64,000 nt of DNA from assembly GCA_036399055.1 (NCBI GenBank), contig DASWNX010000008.1:59929-123928 (forward strand), in the 5' to 3' direction. A program made the position numbers and the translations under genes. The notes beneath the pieces were generated by a model. It was given only the letters and a program-made list of their open reading frames with translations. It searched no databases and was not told where the DNA came from. The stretch is from Jatrophihabitans sp. (GTDB taxonomy: Bacteria > Actinomycetota > Actinomycetes > Mycobacteriales > Jatrophihabitantaceae). Position 1 is the first letter of the stretch; each line of letters begins with the position of its first letter. Below, piece after piece: positions 51,196 to 59,824 of this stretch.

Positions 51196-54100
51196 CGCGT
51201 CTCGTCCATTAAGTCGTTAAACGCAGCTCGGACCGATGGCGCTGGCTCACTAGCGGGTAGTTCGGGCACCGGTCGGTCATGGGCTGTCAAGACCGAAGTG
51301 GCGGCTGCGCGAACCGACAGGAAGTCGGTAGCCGCCAGCTGGGTTGCGACCGCGGCCAGATCGTCGGTCAGGTCGCCCTCACGCAGGCAGGTACGAACCA
51401 CGTCCAGCAGCCAGGTGGCACGGCCGCTGTCGAGGTCGGCAGCCAGGACATGTGCGACCGCGGCCTGGCCGACGTCGGGTCGGCAGGTTAGCAAGAGCGT
51501 GCTGGCAAGAAGCGCCTGGCGGAGGTCTGCGCGCATCGGCTGCGCAACCGTCGCAACTGCTAACGTTGCCATCGCAACGGCGAGCATCTCGGCCAAGTGG
51601 GGCGTCGCGGTTGGCCTGTACGTGTGGCCGAACCGGTCTGCGTCACCGGGCAGGCGGTTGCTGATGACGGCGAACGCCGCGTTCCAGCACTCGGCCGCGG
51701 TGCCACAAGCGGAGTTGTCACCGGCGCCGATCGCGCCGGTCGGGGTCACGGTGAGCGCGGCGACGATGGCCTGGGTGACGCCGTAGGTGCTCGTGGCTTT
51801 GCTGGCGACGGTTCCGGCGACTGCAGCCGCCAGCGCGGCTTCCGCGGTCCTGGGGTCTAGAGCGTGGGCAGTGGCCCATAGGTCGGCTCGCTCTCGGCCA
51901 GCGAAGGCGCGCCACCCACCCCCGCCACGGATACGGATGTAGGCGAGCGACAGACAGTACGCTGCGACCTTCCTCAGGTCCTTCTTCGGTTCTTCCTTTG
52001 CCTCCCCGTCAAGGTCCTCCGACGGCGGGCCGTCGGCCCGGAGCGCGAGACCGGCACCGATAACCGCGAAGAGCTCATTGTCGGAATAGGTGGCCACTTC
52101 GCGAGCGATGCCATCGATAAGTTCAATGCCTGCTGCGGCTCCATGGTTGATAGTCGCCTCAATGATCCGCCAGCCGATGGCGTTTGCGAGCGCATCGATC
52201 GTCCAGCTAGGCGCGACGATCTCGTCGCGGTACCGCTTTTTTTGATGCTCGCGCGCGGCTAGTACAACACCCGCACGTCCCTCGGGAATCACCGGCCGTT
52301 GGTCGCTGACGATGCGCTTCTGTAGTTCCAGCGGATCCGGGCGGGACTCGGAGTCCCAGCGCCGACTGGAGCGGTCGTCCTCGGGTCGTGGCGTACGAGA
52401 TGCGAACGACGGCCCGCCGAGCGTGACGACGGCGTCCACCAGTTCCGGCGTGACGACTGCGGACGATTGGCCGCTGGCATAGCGCATCGCTTGGTCGTCG
52501 TAGCTCGCGGCGACGTTGTTGGCGACGATAGCGAGCATTGCGTCCGCGTTGGGGCTGGCTCCGAGCTCGCCGGCGAGCCGGGTCAACAGCTCGGTGTCCG
52601 TGCTCGGGTCCCGCCAGCTCATCCCAACGGTGAGGCGCAGCGCTGCGAGGACAATGGGGTCGCCGGTCGAGACTTGGTGCGCTAGGAGATGCTTGTGCGC
52701 GGCGTGTGCCCGCGAGTCTTCGAGCCCAACGGTGCTGAGCAGTACGTCAGCGCCGTCCATCGCGGCCGCGGTCGGGTCGATATCGGCCGCACGTTCCCAC
52801 CACTGGTTGACGTAGTGGGAGGTGTCGCGACCGTCGGTGTGTTGTACGACGAGATAGACGAGGTCGACAAGCTTGGCAAGGCTGTTTCGGGCGACATCGA
52901 GGTCGGCAGAGGCGATGTCCTCGAGGCTGTCGGTGAGCTCGGACAAGGTCGGGTCCTTGTGTCCGCCGTAGCAAGAGAGGAAGTGGCACGCTCTGTGCCA
53001 CCTCGCGGCAGCTTCGGCGGTTGCGTCCGCGGCATGGCATATACGAGCGAGGGCAAGCTCGAACGCGGCTGACTCTCCGTACCCCGCGTTGGCGTCCTCG
53101 CGCCGTTCCTCGACGACGTCCAAGAGCGCATGGACGGACTCAACTCCGATGTGGTCCGATGCCCTGGCCAAGATGTCGAGCAGGTCGTTGGTAACCAGCG
53201 GCCCGCTCGGTGGGGTGCCGAGGTTGGTGACGGTGGTGGTTCCGTCGCCGATGGAGATGAACCGTACGAGGATCTCATCGAGGTCATCGGGATCTACGAC
53301 GGCGAGTGAGTTCTCGATTACCTGGTGGATGAGTGGGTGGATGAAGTAGAGCCTGCTCGCATCGGGGTCACCGATGAACGGGCTGTGCGACTGGGCGGCG
53401 AGGTCATCCAGCGCGGCGAGTACGGCGCTGGATGCTGCTTTGGGAGCGATCGCGTCGTTCGCGACATCATCGGCGAGACCGACGGTAGCGACCGCGTAGC
53501 GCAGCCAGGCGCGGTAGAAGCCGGGGCCGCCGAGCTTGCCCAACTGCTTGAGCGGCAGGGACCGGTCGATCCCGTGCGCCAGGGCGAGGAGCGACAACCA
53601 GTGCCCGACGTCCGCCTCCTTGACCGACCCGCTCGCGAGCACCGCGTTGGTCGCGGTGTTGAGCTCGTCGTCGAGGTCGGCGCACCCCATACCCGCCACG
53701 ACGTCGGTCGGCGCGATGCCGTGCTTGAGGTAGCAGGCGATGTTGAGTCCCGGCGCCCTGTTCCATGCCTCGCGGGCAAGGTCGGACGCGGCGGGCAGCC
53801 CCGGTTCGCCGGTGGCGGCGAGGTCAGCGAGTGTCAGGTACACCTGCGCGGCCTTGCTTGGGTCGGTCATCGCAGCCGCAACTTCGAGCATCATTCCAGC
53901 AGGGAGCCCGGAGGCGAACACCTCGACGAGCTCGCCGAGCGATGCTTCATGGTCCCACTGGAGGTGCGCTGCGATCTCCTTGACGAATGTGGCCGGATAG
54001 TCGCGCCGCTGGGCGCGGAGACGAAGCGCACCACGTTGGAGCGCGAGCTGGAGACTGCCGTCGCTGTCGGAGGAGTACTTAGTGCTGCGCTCGGACTCGG

Positions 54101-56543
54101 ACTTCCACGCGTCCATGTAGGCCTTCCACGGCGCGGCGGCACCGGCCCGGTCGACGGAGGCGCAGATACGCAGACCCCAGCGAGCCTCGAAAGTGGTTCT
54201 GCCCTCGTACATCATCCTCTCGGCGACGGCATCGGCGCCTAGGATGGCCACCACGACGTCTGCGTACTGGACAATGGAGTCTGTCAGCGACTCGCTCTCG
54301 TAGGTGTCGATAGACTTGCGTGTCTCCACGCAGGTGATGAGAGTGGGCCAATCAAGGCGCATCTGGCTCTCGCGAGCGACGATGCCGACCACCTTCGTGA
54401 GCGCTTCGGGCGGCTGGAATGCTTCAATGGCGTCGGCAACGAACCCAGGTTCGATAAGGGCTTTCAGCTCGTCGTATCTGTTCAGGCGCGCGAGCAGGTC
54501 AGGCAGGTGCCGGAACGCGCGGGCATCGGCGAGGAACCCCCGCGCCGTCAGCCAGGCGGCCACGGCTTGCCGGATGGATCGGACCGCTCCAGAGTCCCAA
54601 TCGCGAAGGATATGTCGGCTGAAGCTCTCATGGTGGATACGGAGTCCACCGAGACTGGGCTGAGAGTTCAAAACCGGTGCCAGCGTGTCGAGCGCCGGAC
54701 CAAGCAGGGGCTTGACGGCAGGCAGGACCTCGCCGAGTTCGTCGGCGGACAACGCGAAGTCACACAACGCCAGGGTCCTGATTGCGTAGTGCTGGCCTTC
54801 CGTCATTCCCGCCAATAGGTGCTTGTAGTAAGCGTCAAGGTCGTTGGCGCTAACCGGGACCTGCATGAGCCGGCCAACCATGTCGATGGCAGTCACCGGC
54901 TCGCTGCCAGCGGCTTCCAGAGGCGAGACGCGTGTGGCGTGTCGGCACAGGTAAGTGGCGTAGAGGGCGTTCCCGCCGGACCGTTCATGGACGAGGTCGA
55001 CGATGGCGCGTTCGTCGTCCTCATCGACTGCGTCGCCCCTACCTGGCGGGGGAAGGACTCCGTGTTTGACGGCGAGCGTGTGCACTTCGTCCCGCGACAT
55101 ACGCGGCATTCGGACCGATCCACCAGCGCCGCCCGAGCCACTGAGACCGTTGGATAGGTCGAAACTAGCCAGGTGTGGACCTGGTTGACTGGCGAGAAGG
55201 AGGGATACGCCTGGGGGTAGGTCTATGCCAGCAAGCTCATCGACAAGCAATCGAGAGGGGTCGGCAGCTTGATTGGTGTTCCGTCCGAGAATGCGGTCGA
55301 TGTGGTCGAGGCCATCGACGATGAGGAGTACGTTGCGCTCCTGATCGATCTCACGGCACCGGCCGACAGCCCAGGTGAGCGCGTCGATGGTCGCGGCGAA
55401 CCTCGGCTGTAGTCCCACGGTAGCCCCAGGCATCGCCTTCTCGAGCTGGCGCAGGAGGCTGCCGATGACAACATTGGTCAGAACTCGCCGCTCGGCCTGG
55501 TTGACGTCGTCGCGGCCGAGCCAGCAGTGGTGCCTGGCGACGATCCACCCCTCTTGACGGTAGGTGTCGGCGAGCTGCTCACACAGCCACGACTTCCCGA
55601 CGCCGGGTTCGCCGGTGACCACGACTCGGCCACCGGCAGGGGTGACCAACTCGATGTGCTTGCTGACCTCAGCCGCTGCGCCGTCGCGATGGACGGCGAC
55701 AGCGGCCTCTACGGGATGGCCTTCGACAACTGCGCCGAAGTCTGTGACCAGGCCCAATTCAGGGAGAAGTTTGCCGCGGGCAACCATCCCGTCGATTGCG
55801 CGTGCGCCGGTGGCAGCGCTCGCGAGCGCTCGCGCGACGCTTTCCGGCGAGATGCCGGAGTTCGGAGGCCGGCCGGCACCGAGCTCTTCTGTGGCGCGTC
55901 GCAAGAGCACGCGTTCGACCTGACCTGGGTCGGCGAAGCTGAGGGAGGACTGTGGCGCATTCGTGTCGATGACCAGTTGCCGGCACACGCCGTCGAGCTC
56001 CTGCTTGCTCAGGTGAGAGACTAGGTCCTTCCACGGCGAGCTGGCCGCAAGCTCCTCCGGATCAAACTGGTACCTGGAGGTCGACAGTCCTACGAGGGGA
56101 TCGCCGAGATCCCGGCCGACGTCGATTGGCTTGAGAACTCTTGCAAGGTCGTCCTCGGGGTGTCCGTCGCGAACGACGACACGGAATGTCGTCTCTGGCG
56201 CGTCGGTCAGGTCGTGGAGGACGGAGTTGAAGAGTTTGTCCAGCTTCAGGTTGCGGGCATCTGCTGTGAACGTGGCCTTCGTCAGCTCGCGGTCGGTAAC
56301 GGTGTGCTTGATTTGCAGACGGACGCGTCGGCGGCCACGGAAAGCGATGGTGAGGTCGTCGAACCGGTCGCCCGCGAACCTCTTGGCGTCGACAGTGACG
56401 GACTCGGCGGACCCGAGAGCAAGATCGACGAGCGCGATACCGCATACGAGGTCCTGGTAGGCGTACCCGTGGTGCGTGGCCCTCAAGTTCAATGCGGTCC
56501 TCCGGCCATCCCAAGCCCTGCGATTCGAGCTCCCCGGGCTCAT
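51192..56543 (-). CDS. Avs-like STAND NTPase with Cap4/DUF4297-like N-terminus
   Basis: 1783 residues from ATG 56543. Residues about 20-110 resemble the Cap4/DUF4297 nuclease: HHGYAYQDL (25-32), DRFDDLTIAF (59-68) and VRLQIKHT (74-81, the QxK). A STAND-type NTPase follows: Walker A GEPGVGKSW (311-319), Walker B VLLIVDGLDHID (405-416), LLLASQPG (448-455). Residues about 520-1783 are helical, without known motif, and would be the sensor. Nuclease, STAND module and long helical sensor is the layout of Avs antiviral proteins, which recognise phage proteins. No membrane helix. The partner gene is coupled behind it. Confidence 0.78.
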   Translation of the reverse strand: MSPGSSNRRAWDGRRTALNLRATHHGYAYQDLVCGIALVDLALGSAESVTVDAKRFAGDRFDDLTIAFRGRRRVRLQIKHTVTDRELTKATFTADARNLKLDKLFNSVLHDLTDAPETTFRVVVRDGHPEDDLARVLKPIDVGRDLGDPLVGLSTSRYQFDPEELAASSPWKDLVSHLSKQELDGVCRQLVIDTNAPQSSLSFADPGQVERVLLRRATEELGAGRPPNSGISPESVARALASAATGARAIDGMVARGKLLPELGLVTDFGAVVEGHPVEAAVAVHRDGAAAEVSKHIELVTPAGGRVVVTGEPGVGKSWLCEQLADTYRQEGWIVARHHCWLGRDDVNQAERRVLTNVVIGSLLRQLEKAMPGATVGLQPRFAATIDALTWAVGRCREIDQERNVLLIVDGLDHIDRILGRNTNQAADPSRLLVDELAGIDLPPGVSLLLASQPGPHLASFDLSNGLSGSGGAGGSVRMPRMSRDEVHTLAVKHGVLPPPGRGDAVDEDDERAIVDLVHERSGGNALYATYLCRHATRVSPLEAAGSEPVTAIDMVGRLMQVPVSANDLDAYYKHLLAGMTEGQHYAIRTLALCDFALSADELGEVLPAVKPLLGPALDTLAPVLNSQPSLGGLRIHHESFSRHILRDWDSGAVRSIRQAVAAWLTARGFLADARAFRHLPDLLARLNRYDELKALIEPGFVADAIEAFQPPEALTKVVGIVARESQMRLDWPTLITCVETRKSIDTYESESLTDSIVQYADVVVAILGADAVAERMMYEGRTTFEARWGLRICASVDRAGAAAPWKAYMDAWKSESERSTKYSSDSDGSLQLALQRGALRLRAQRRDYPATFVKEIAAHLQWDHEASLGELVEVFASGLPAGMMLEVAAAMTDPSKAAQVYLTLADLAATGEPGLPAASDLAREAWNRAPGLNIACYLKHGIAPTDVVAGMGCADLDDELNTATNAVLASGSVKEADVGHWLSLLALAHGIDRSLPLKQLGKLGGPGFYRAWLRYAVATVGLADDVANDAIAPKAASSAVLAALDDLAAQSHSPFIGDPDASRLYFIHPLIHQVIENSLAVVDPDDLDEILVRFISIGDGTTTVTNLGTPPSGPLVTNDLLDILARASDHIGVESVHALLDVVEERREDANAGYGESAAFELALARICHAADATAEAAARWHRACHFLSCYGGHKDPTLSELTDSLEDIASADLDVARNSLAKLVDLVYLVVQHTDGRDTSHYVNQWWERAADIDPTAAAMDGADVLLSTVGLEDSRAHAAHKHLLAHQVSTGDPIVLAALRLTVGMSWRDPSTDTELLTRLAGELGASPNADAMLAIVANNVAASYDDQAMRYASGQSSAVVTPELVDAVVTLGGPSFASRTPRPEDDRSSRRWDSESRPDPLELQKRIVSDQRPVIPEGRAGVVLAAREHQKKRYRDEIVAPSWTIDALANAIGWRIIEATINHGAAAGIELIDGIAREVATYSDNELFAVIGAGLALRADGPPSEDLDGEAKEEPKKDLRKVAAYCLSLAYIRIRGGGGWRAFAGRERADLWATAHALDPRTAEAALAAAVAGTVASKATSTYGVTQAIVAALTVTPTGAIGAGDNSACGTAAECWNAAFAVISNRLPGDADRFGHTYRPTATPHLAEMLAVAMATLAVATVAQPMRADLRQALLASTLLLTCRPDVGQAAVAHVLAADLDSGRATWLLDVVRTCLREGDLTDDLAAVATQLAATDFLSVRAAATSVLTAHDRPVPELPASEPAPSVRAAFNDLMDETR

Positions 56544-56560
56544 GGTCCGAGCCGCGTCAA

Positions 56561-56610
56561 GATCAGGAGGCCTGATCGTCGCATAGATAGGCTGCTACCC
56601 GATCTATCAA
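56561..56610 (-). promoter_or_regulatory. Candidate promoter and inverted repeats before the STAND gene
   Basis: On the minus strand TTGATA (56605-56610) and TATCTA (56584-56589) could be -35 and -10 boxes, though with a short 15-bp spacer. ATAGAT/ATCTAT arms lie over them, and a second inverted repeat, GATCAGG-AGG-CCTGATC, covers 56561-56577. No strong ribosome site precedes ATG 56543. Confidence 0.4.
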
Positions 56611-56710
56611 ATGGGCGGCGACGCACCGTGTGGGCGTGTGTCCTTTCTGCGCATCTTACGATGGCTTCACGTGCGGGTGGAGTCCCTATGGCCATGCATG
56701 GATACGAGTC

Positions 56711-56920
56711 TCAGTAATGGCGACCAGCTGGCTTGATGGGAACTCCCGCTGCATAAAGGATCTTCAGTACGGTCGCCTTGCCCATCCCGAGTGCCAGCGC
56801 GATGTTGCGCATCGACTCACCGCGTTCATACCTCGCCGTCACGTCCATGATTAAGCCAGCCGTCACGCGAGTGCGGACGTACCGGCGTGGGTTGGCGAAC
56901 CGGGACGGCTCCGACGCCAC
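56711..56920 (-). CDS. Small HTH protein, resolvase-like DNA-binding domain (69 aa)
   Basis: Start GTG 56920 with GAGGG 7 nt upstream; the open frame further up runs across a terminator and is ignored. 69 residues: EPSRFANPRRYVRTRVTAGL, then ARYERGESMRNIALALGMGK and ATVLKILYAAGVPIKPAGRH, a Hin/resolvase-type helix-turn-helix. No recombinase catalytic part is encoded. It may be a regulator of the adjacent STAND unit or a leftover of a mobile element. A decayed copy lies at 49712-49921. Confidence 0.65.
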   Translation of the reverse strand: MASEPSRFANPRRYVRTRVTAGLIMDVTARYERGESMRNIALALGMGKATVLKILYAAGVPIKPAGRHY

Positions 56921-56994
56921 AGCAGCACCCTCCGCCGAGAGGCACGCGATGTTCAACGAAACCCGACTCAGGACTACCACAAGTAGTCGGTTTA

Positions 56995-57025
56995 AACCAG
57001 CGCCCTCAGGGCGCTGGTTTTTTCG
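56995..57025. terminator. Bidirectional terminator behind the ycaQ-like operon
   Basis: AAACCAGCGCCCT 56995-57007 pairs with 57009-57021, followed on the plus strand by TTTT. It lies 33 nt after the YcaQ-like stop (minus strand), where the tail is only TTT, so it may work on both strands. Confidence 0.7.
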
Positions 57026-57057
57026 TTGCAGGGCCTTAGAGCCACGCACGTCGTTAA

Positions 57058-58188
57058 TCAACTCGACGGGATGACGTCCTTCATCTGCGCCGTGAGAATG
57101 GCGACTGCACTGGCAACGCCGGCGGCCAGATGCGCTTCATCGACTTCGGGTTCGGCAAAGGATCGAATCACCTCGAGTGCACCCGCCTGTCTTCTGAGAT
57201 CGACTCGGCCCAGCATGCGGCCGTGTGTGTCGAGCACTCCCATCACGTAATGGCCGTAGACCCTTTTGTGGGCTGGCTTGTAGGCCTCGAAGCTGTAGTC
57301 GAAGTCGTGGACGCGGCGGGTGCGGTCGCGGTCCCAGATGAGGTTGTCGAAGGGGCCGATCAGGCGGGCTTCCGGCAGGAGCTGGTGTGCGGGTGGGTCC
57401 TTCTGCAGCGTCCAGGCCGGTGTGGGCCAACCTTGGACCGTGACTGGGTTGGCTCCGCAGCTCGCCAGGCCTTCGGCGGCTTCGGCGGTGGTCAGGTTGT
57501 AGTAGACGGCGACGTCCTGGGTGGTGGCGACGCCGGTCGCGTTCAGGACCCGGGTGGCGATGGTCTCGAGGATGGCTTCGCGGGATAGCTCGGTTTCCAG
57601 GACGGATTGGGGGAGGCGTCGTTCGGGGAGGTCATAGACCCGTCGGTTTCCCCGGCGCTCGCTGCAGATCAGCTCGCCGCACCAGAGCAGGTGTTCAGCC
57701 GCCCGTTTGCGCTCAGACCATTCCCACCCGTCAGTGCGCGGGCCGGCCCCCTCGATCTCGCGGATCGTGACGCCGTGTTCGCTGCCACCCACGATGGCCA
57801 GCACCTCCGCGCATGCCGCCTCATCCGGCTTGCGTTCGCGGTCAGCGGTCTTGGCTCGCGCCAGGCGGAGCAGCGGCCAGTCTTCGGCGGGCACCAGGCA
57901 GGCCGCGTGCACCCAGGTCTCGAAGGCACGGGCTGGACCGCTAGACCACAGCCCACCGTCGACGGATTCCACGGAGGCGTTCGCCGGCATCCGCGCCAGG
58001 CAGGTCAGCCGGTGGGCCCGGTCGACGCGGCGCAGGGCGTCGAGTTGCAGCAACCCCAGCCGACGCAAGACCCTGGCGCTGTCCTTGGCAGGCTCGCCGC
58101 CGAACTGGGCTGCCACCACCAACGCGCGTGCCTCGGCCGCGCTGAGGTCAGCAGGCTCCCCGCCGGCTTGAACAGGGGGAGATTTCAC
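57058..58188 (-). CDS. YcaQ-like winged-helix DNA glycosylase
   Basis: 376 residues, GTG 58188 overlapping the upstream stop (GTGA). HTH_42 family: RLGLLQLDALRRVDRAH holds the QxD catalytic motif, and IGPFDNLIWDRDRTRRVHDF with YEFSFEAYKP-like YSFEAYKPAHKRVYGHY and VDLRRQAGAL are strongly conserved. YcaQ/AlkZ proteins unhook interstrand crosslinks or remove alkylated bases. The operon has two small genes upstream. Confidence 0.88.
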   Translation of the reverse strand: MKSPPVQAGGEPADLSAAEARALVVAAQFGGEPAKDSARVLRRLGLLQLDALRRVDRAHRLTCLARMPANASVESVDGGLWSSGPARAFETWVHAACLVPAEDWPLLRLARAKTADRERKPDEAACAEVLAIVGGSEHGVTIREIEGAGPRTDGWEWSERKRAAEHLLWCGELICSERRGNRRVYDLPERRLPQSVLETELSREAILETIATRVLNATGVATTQDVAVYYNLTTAEAAEGLASCGANPVTVQGWPTPAWTLQKDPPAHQLLPEARLIGPFDNLIWDRDRTRRVHDFDYSFEAYKPAHKRVYGHYVMGVLDTHGRMLGRVDLRRQAGALEVIRSFAEPEVDEAHLAAGVASAVAILTAQMKDVIPSS

Positions 58189-58382
58189 GCGGGCACCGCC
58201 GGCTGCGCTAGGTCCTTGCCGGTCGCAGCGAGACCGGGCGACGCTGTCGCGCGCAGCTGGAAGATGGAGTAGAGCAGGCGCAGCGCCACCCGTGTCTCGG
58301 CCGGCAGTAGCGCCAGCACGCCGCCGGCGATCACACCGGCGGCCACCAGCTTGTCCCGGACGACCGTGGTAGGCGCGCTCAT
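58185..58382 (-). CDS. Small hydrophobic protein in the ycaQ-like operon (65 aa)
   Basis: ATG 58382 overlaps the stop of the preceding frame (ATGA) and its own stop overlaps the glycosylase start (GTGA). 65 residues: VVRDKLVAAGVIAGGVLALLP, one probable membrane helix, then TRVALRLLYSIFQLRATA. No family recognised. The double overlap supports that it is translated. Confidence 0.55.
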   Translation of the reverse strand: MSAPTTVVRDKLVAAGVIAGGVLALLPAETRVALRLLYSIFQLRATASPGLAATGKDLAQPAVPA

Positions 58383-58570
58383 GTCACCTCTTCGAGCTTG
58401 GCTTGCAGCGAATCTCGGTGCAGCAGCACCATACGGGCGAAGGGCTGACCACGAGTGAGCTGCACTATCTGTAACGGGCGGATAGCGACGCTCAGCCCGG
58501 TGCGGTCCCAGACGCCGTTGACCTGGCGATCGGTCAGTATTCCGGTTGGGGTCTCGCCGCATGAGCGCAA
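58379..58570 (-). CDS. Small protein at the head of the ycaQ-like operon (63 aa)
   Basis: Open from TTG 58570 to TGA 58379, 63 residues: GETPTGILTDRQVNGVWDRT, LSVAIRPLQIVQLTRGQPFA and MVLLHRDSLQAKLEEV. It has the size and mixed alpha/beta pattern of small regulators or antitoxins, but I recognise no family and the start is unsure. The 4-bp overlap with the next gene is its main support. Confidence 0.4.
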   Translation of the reverse strand: MRSCGETPTGILTDRQVNGVWDRTGLSVAIRPLQIVQLTRGQPFARMVLLHRDSLQAKLEEVT

Positions 58571-58621
58571 TAGAGCCGACCACGCGCCGTTTCACGCTGC
58601 TTGGTCGAGTTTGGGCGCCTG

Positions 58622-58645
58622 AGTACTAGTACTAGCTCCTAGGAG
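58622..58645. promoter_or_regulatory. Two adjacent perfect palindromes (CTAG-containing)
   Basis: AGTACTAGTACT (58622-58633) and CTCCTAGGAG (58636-58645) are both perfect palindromes, 2 bp apart, in the gap between divergent operons. A further CCTAGG is at about 58663. CTAG is normally rare. Confidence 0.6.
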
Positions 58646-58803
58646 TGATCGCGCCGATGCTTCCTAGGTCTGTCATCGGTCCTGGTGAGGGCGCTCGAAG
58701 CCAGCCTGCCGCCTGACCCAGCCAGGAGCGCTCGCACACCAGGGTGGTTCTAGCCCCAACGTCGTATTGAGCAGCGCCCCTTCGATACGGATAAATACTT
58801 AAC

Positions 58804-59394
58804 ATGAAACAAATTCCCCGGACGCTGCTGACGGGCGTGGTCGTCACCGCGATCACCGCTTGCGTCATCGCCATCTCGCTGTCGGTCGCGGCCGCCGGCC
58901 GATCCGAACCGCCAGGCCCGGTCACCGGTGCGGTGACGAGCAACCGCCCCGACGCGAGCGCCACGGTCAAGGCGCGGCTCGCGGCCCAGGGCAAGACGGC
59001 CGCCGAGCTGCGCGCCAAGATCGCCAAGGCCCAGGCCGCGCTCGCGGCCAAGCGTGCGCAGGCCGGTGATGCCGCCCGCCGGGCAGCGGCGCCGCCGGCT
59101 GCCGCCGCCCACATCCGGGTCCTGGCGCCGGCTGCCGCCGCCCAGGCGCCGGCGCAGCGCACCAACGGCGATCACCATGCCGAGGATGATCACCGCTCCG
59201 GTTCCGACGACGACAGAGACGACGACAGCCATCACTCCGGATCATCCGGCCGCGATGACGACGATCACAGCGGCAGCGGCCGCGATGACGACTCCAGCGG
59301 GCACGGCGGCGATGACGACGACGATCACAGCGACAACGACAGCGACCGCGACGGCGACTCCAGCGGGCACGGCGGGAGCGACGACGATGACTGA
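58804..59394 (+). CDS. Membrane-anchored protein with Asp/His-rich acidic tail
   Basis: 196 residues, first gene of the electron-transfer operon. Membrane helix at about 8-30 (LLTGVVVTAITACVIAISLS), an Ala/Lys-rich coiled coil (about 50-90), then from residue 120 an almost pure Asp/Ser/His/Gly tail (DDDRDDDSHHSGSSGRDDDD and similar). The tail could bind metal ions or act as an acidic brush. Outside orientation follows from the short basic N-terminus. No known domain. Confidence 0.7.
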   Translation: MKQIPRTLLTGVVVTAITACVIAISLSVAAAGRSEPPGPVTGAVTSNRPDASATVKARLAAQGKTAAELRAKIAKAQAALAAKRAQAGDAARRAAAPPAAAAHIRVLAPAAAAQAPAQRTNGDHHAEDDHRSGSDDDRDDDSHHSGSSGRDDDDHSGSGRDDDSSGHGGDDDDDHSDNDSDRDGDSSGHGGSDDDD

Positions 59395-59824
59395 GCGCAC
59401 CCGCTCCCGGTCGAGCACGGTCGCGGCGATCGTGGCGCCGGGCGCAGCCGCACTGCTGTCCGCGGCGACAGCGTTTGCGCTGCACCACAGCCCTGAACCG
59501 GCCGCCAAGGCGTCACCGGTTAAGCCGGTTAAGGCAGCGACGCCCGCAACCGGGGCGGACGACGCGGCCGTCGCTCGCTTGCGCCGCCAGAGCACGACCG
59601 CCGACGCCGAACTCAAGCGTCTGCGTGCGCAGTTGGCGCAGGTGAACTCCGAACTCGCGAAGGCAGCTGCAGCGCCCATCGAGCTTCCGCGTGTGGACCC
59701 CGCCGGGCCGCCGGTCGAGGTCCTACCCGCGGCACCCGGGCCCGCCGCTGCGCCGCCGCCCGCCGCCCCGCCCGCACCCGCGCCACCCCCACCACCGGTG
59801 GACGCCTCGACGGGGGCGTCATGA
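59387..59824 (+). CDS. Membrane coiled-coil protein ending in a flavinylation-like motif
   Basis: 145 residues; ATG 59387 overlaps the previous gene by 8 nt and its stop overlaps apbE (ATGA). Basic N-terminus RTRSRS, membrane helix at about 12-32 (VAAIVAPGAAALLSAATAFAL), coiled coil at about 63-96 (ADAELKRLRAQLAQVNSELA), Pro/Ala linker, and the last residues DASTGAS. This fits the ApbE target consensus D-x-x-(S/T)-G-A-(T/S), with the last Ser as possible FMN acceptor. No FMN_bind domain is present. Flavinylation is inference. Confidence 0.72.
   Translation: MTERTRSRSSTVAAIVAPGAAALLSAATAFALHHSPEPAAKASPVKPVKAATPATGADDAAVARLRRQSTTADAELKRLRAQLAQVNSELAKAAAAPIELPRVDPAGPPVEVLPAAPGPAAAPPPAAPPAPAPPPPPVDASTGAS

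Noticed and set aside
56995-57021. 3' end of a plus-strand small RNA
   Set aside because: No promoter is visible upstream on the plus strand; the hairpin is better explained as terminator of the ycaQ-like operon.
45221-57057. attL/attR pair of an integrated element at the tRNA
   Set aside because: I found no copy of the tRNA 3' end downstream and no integrase gene in the island.
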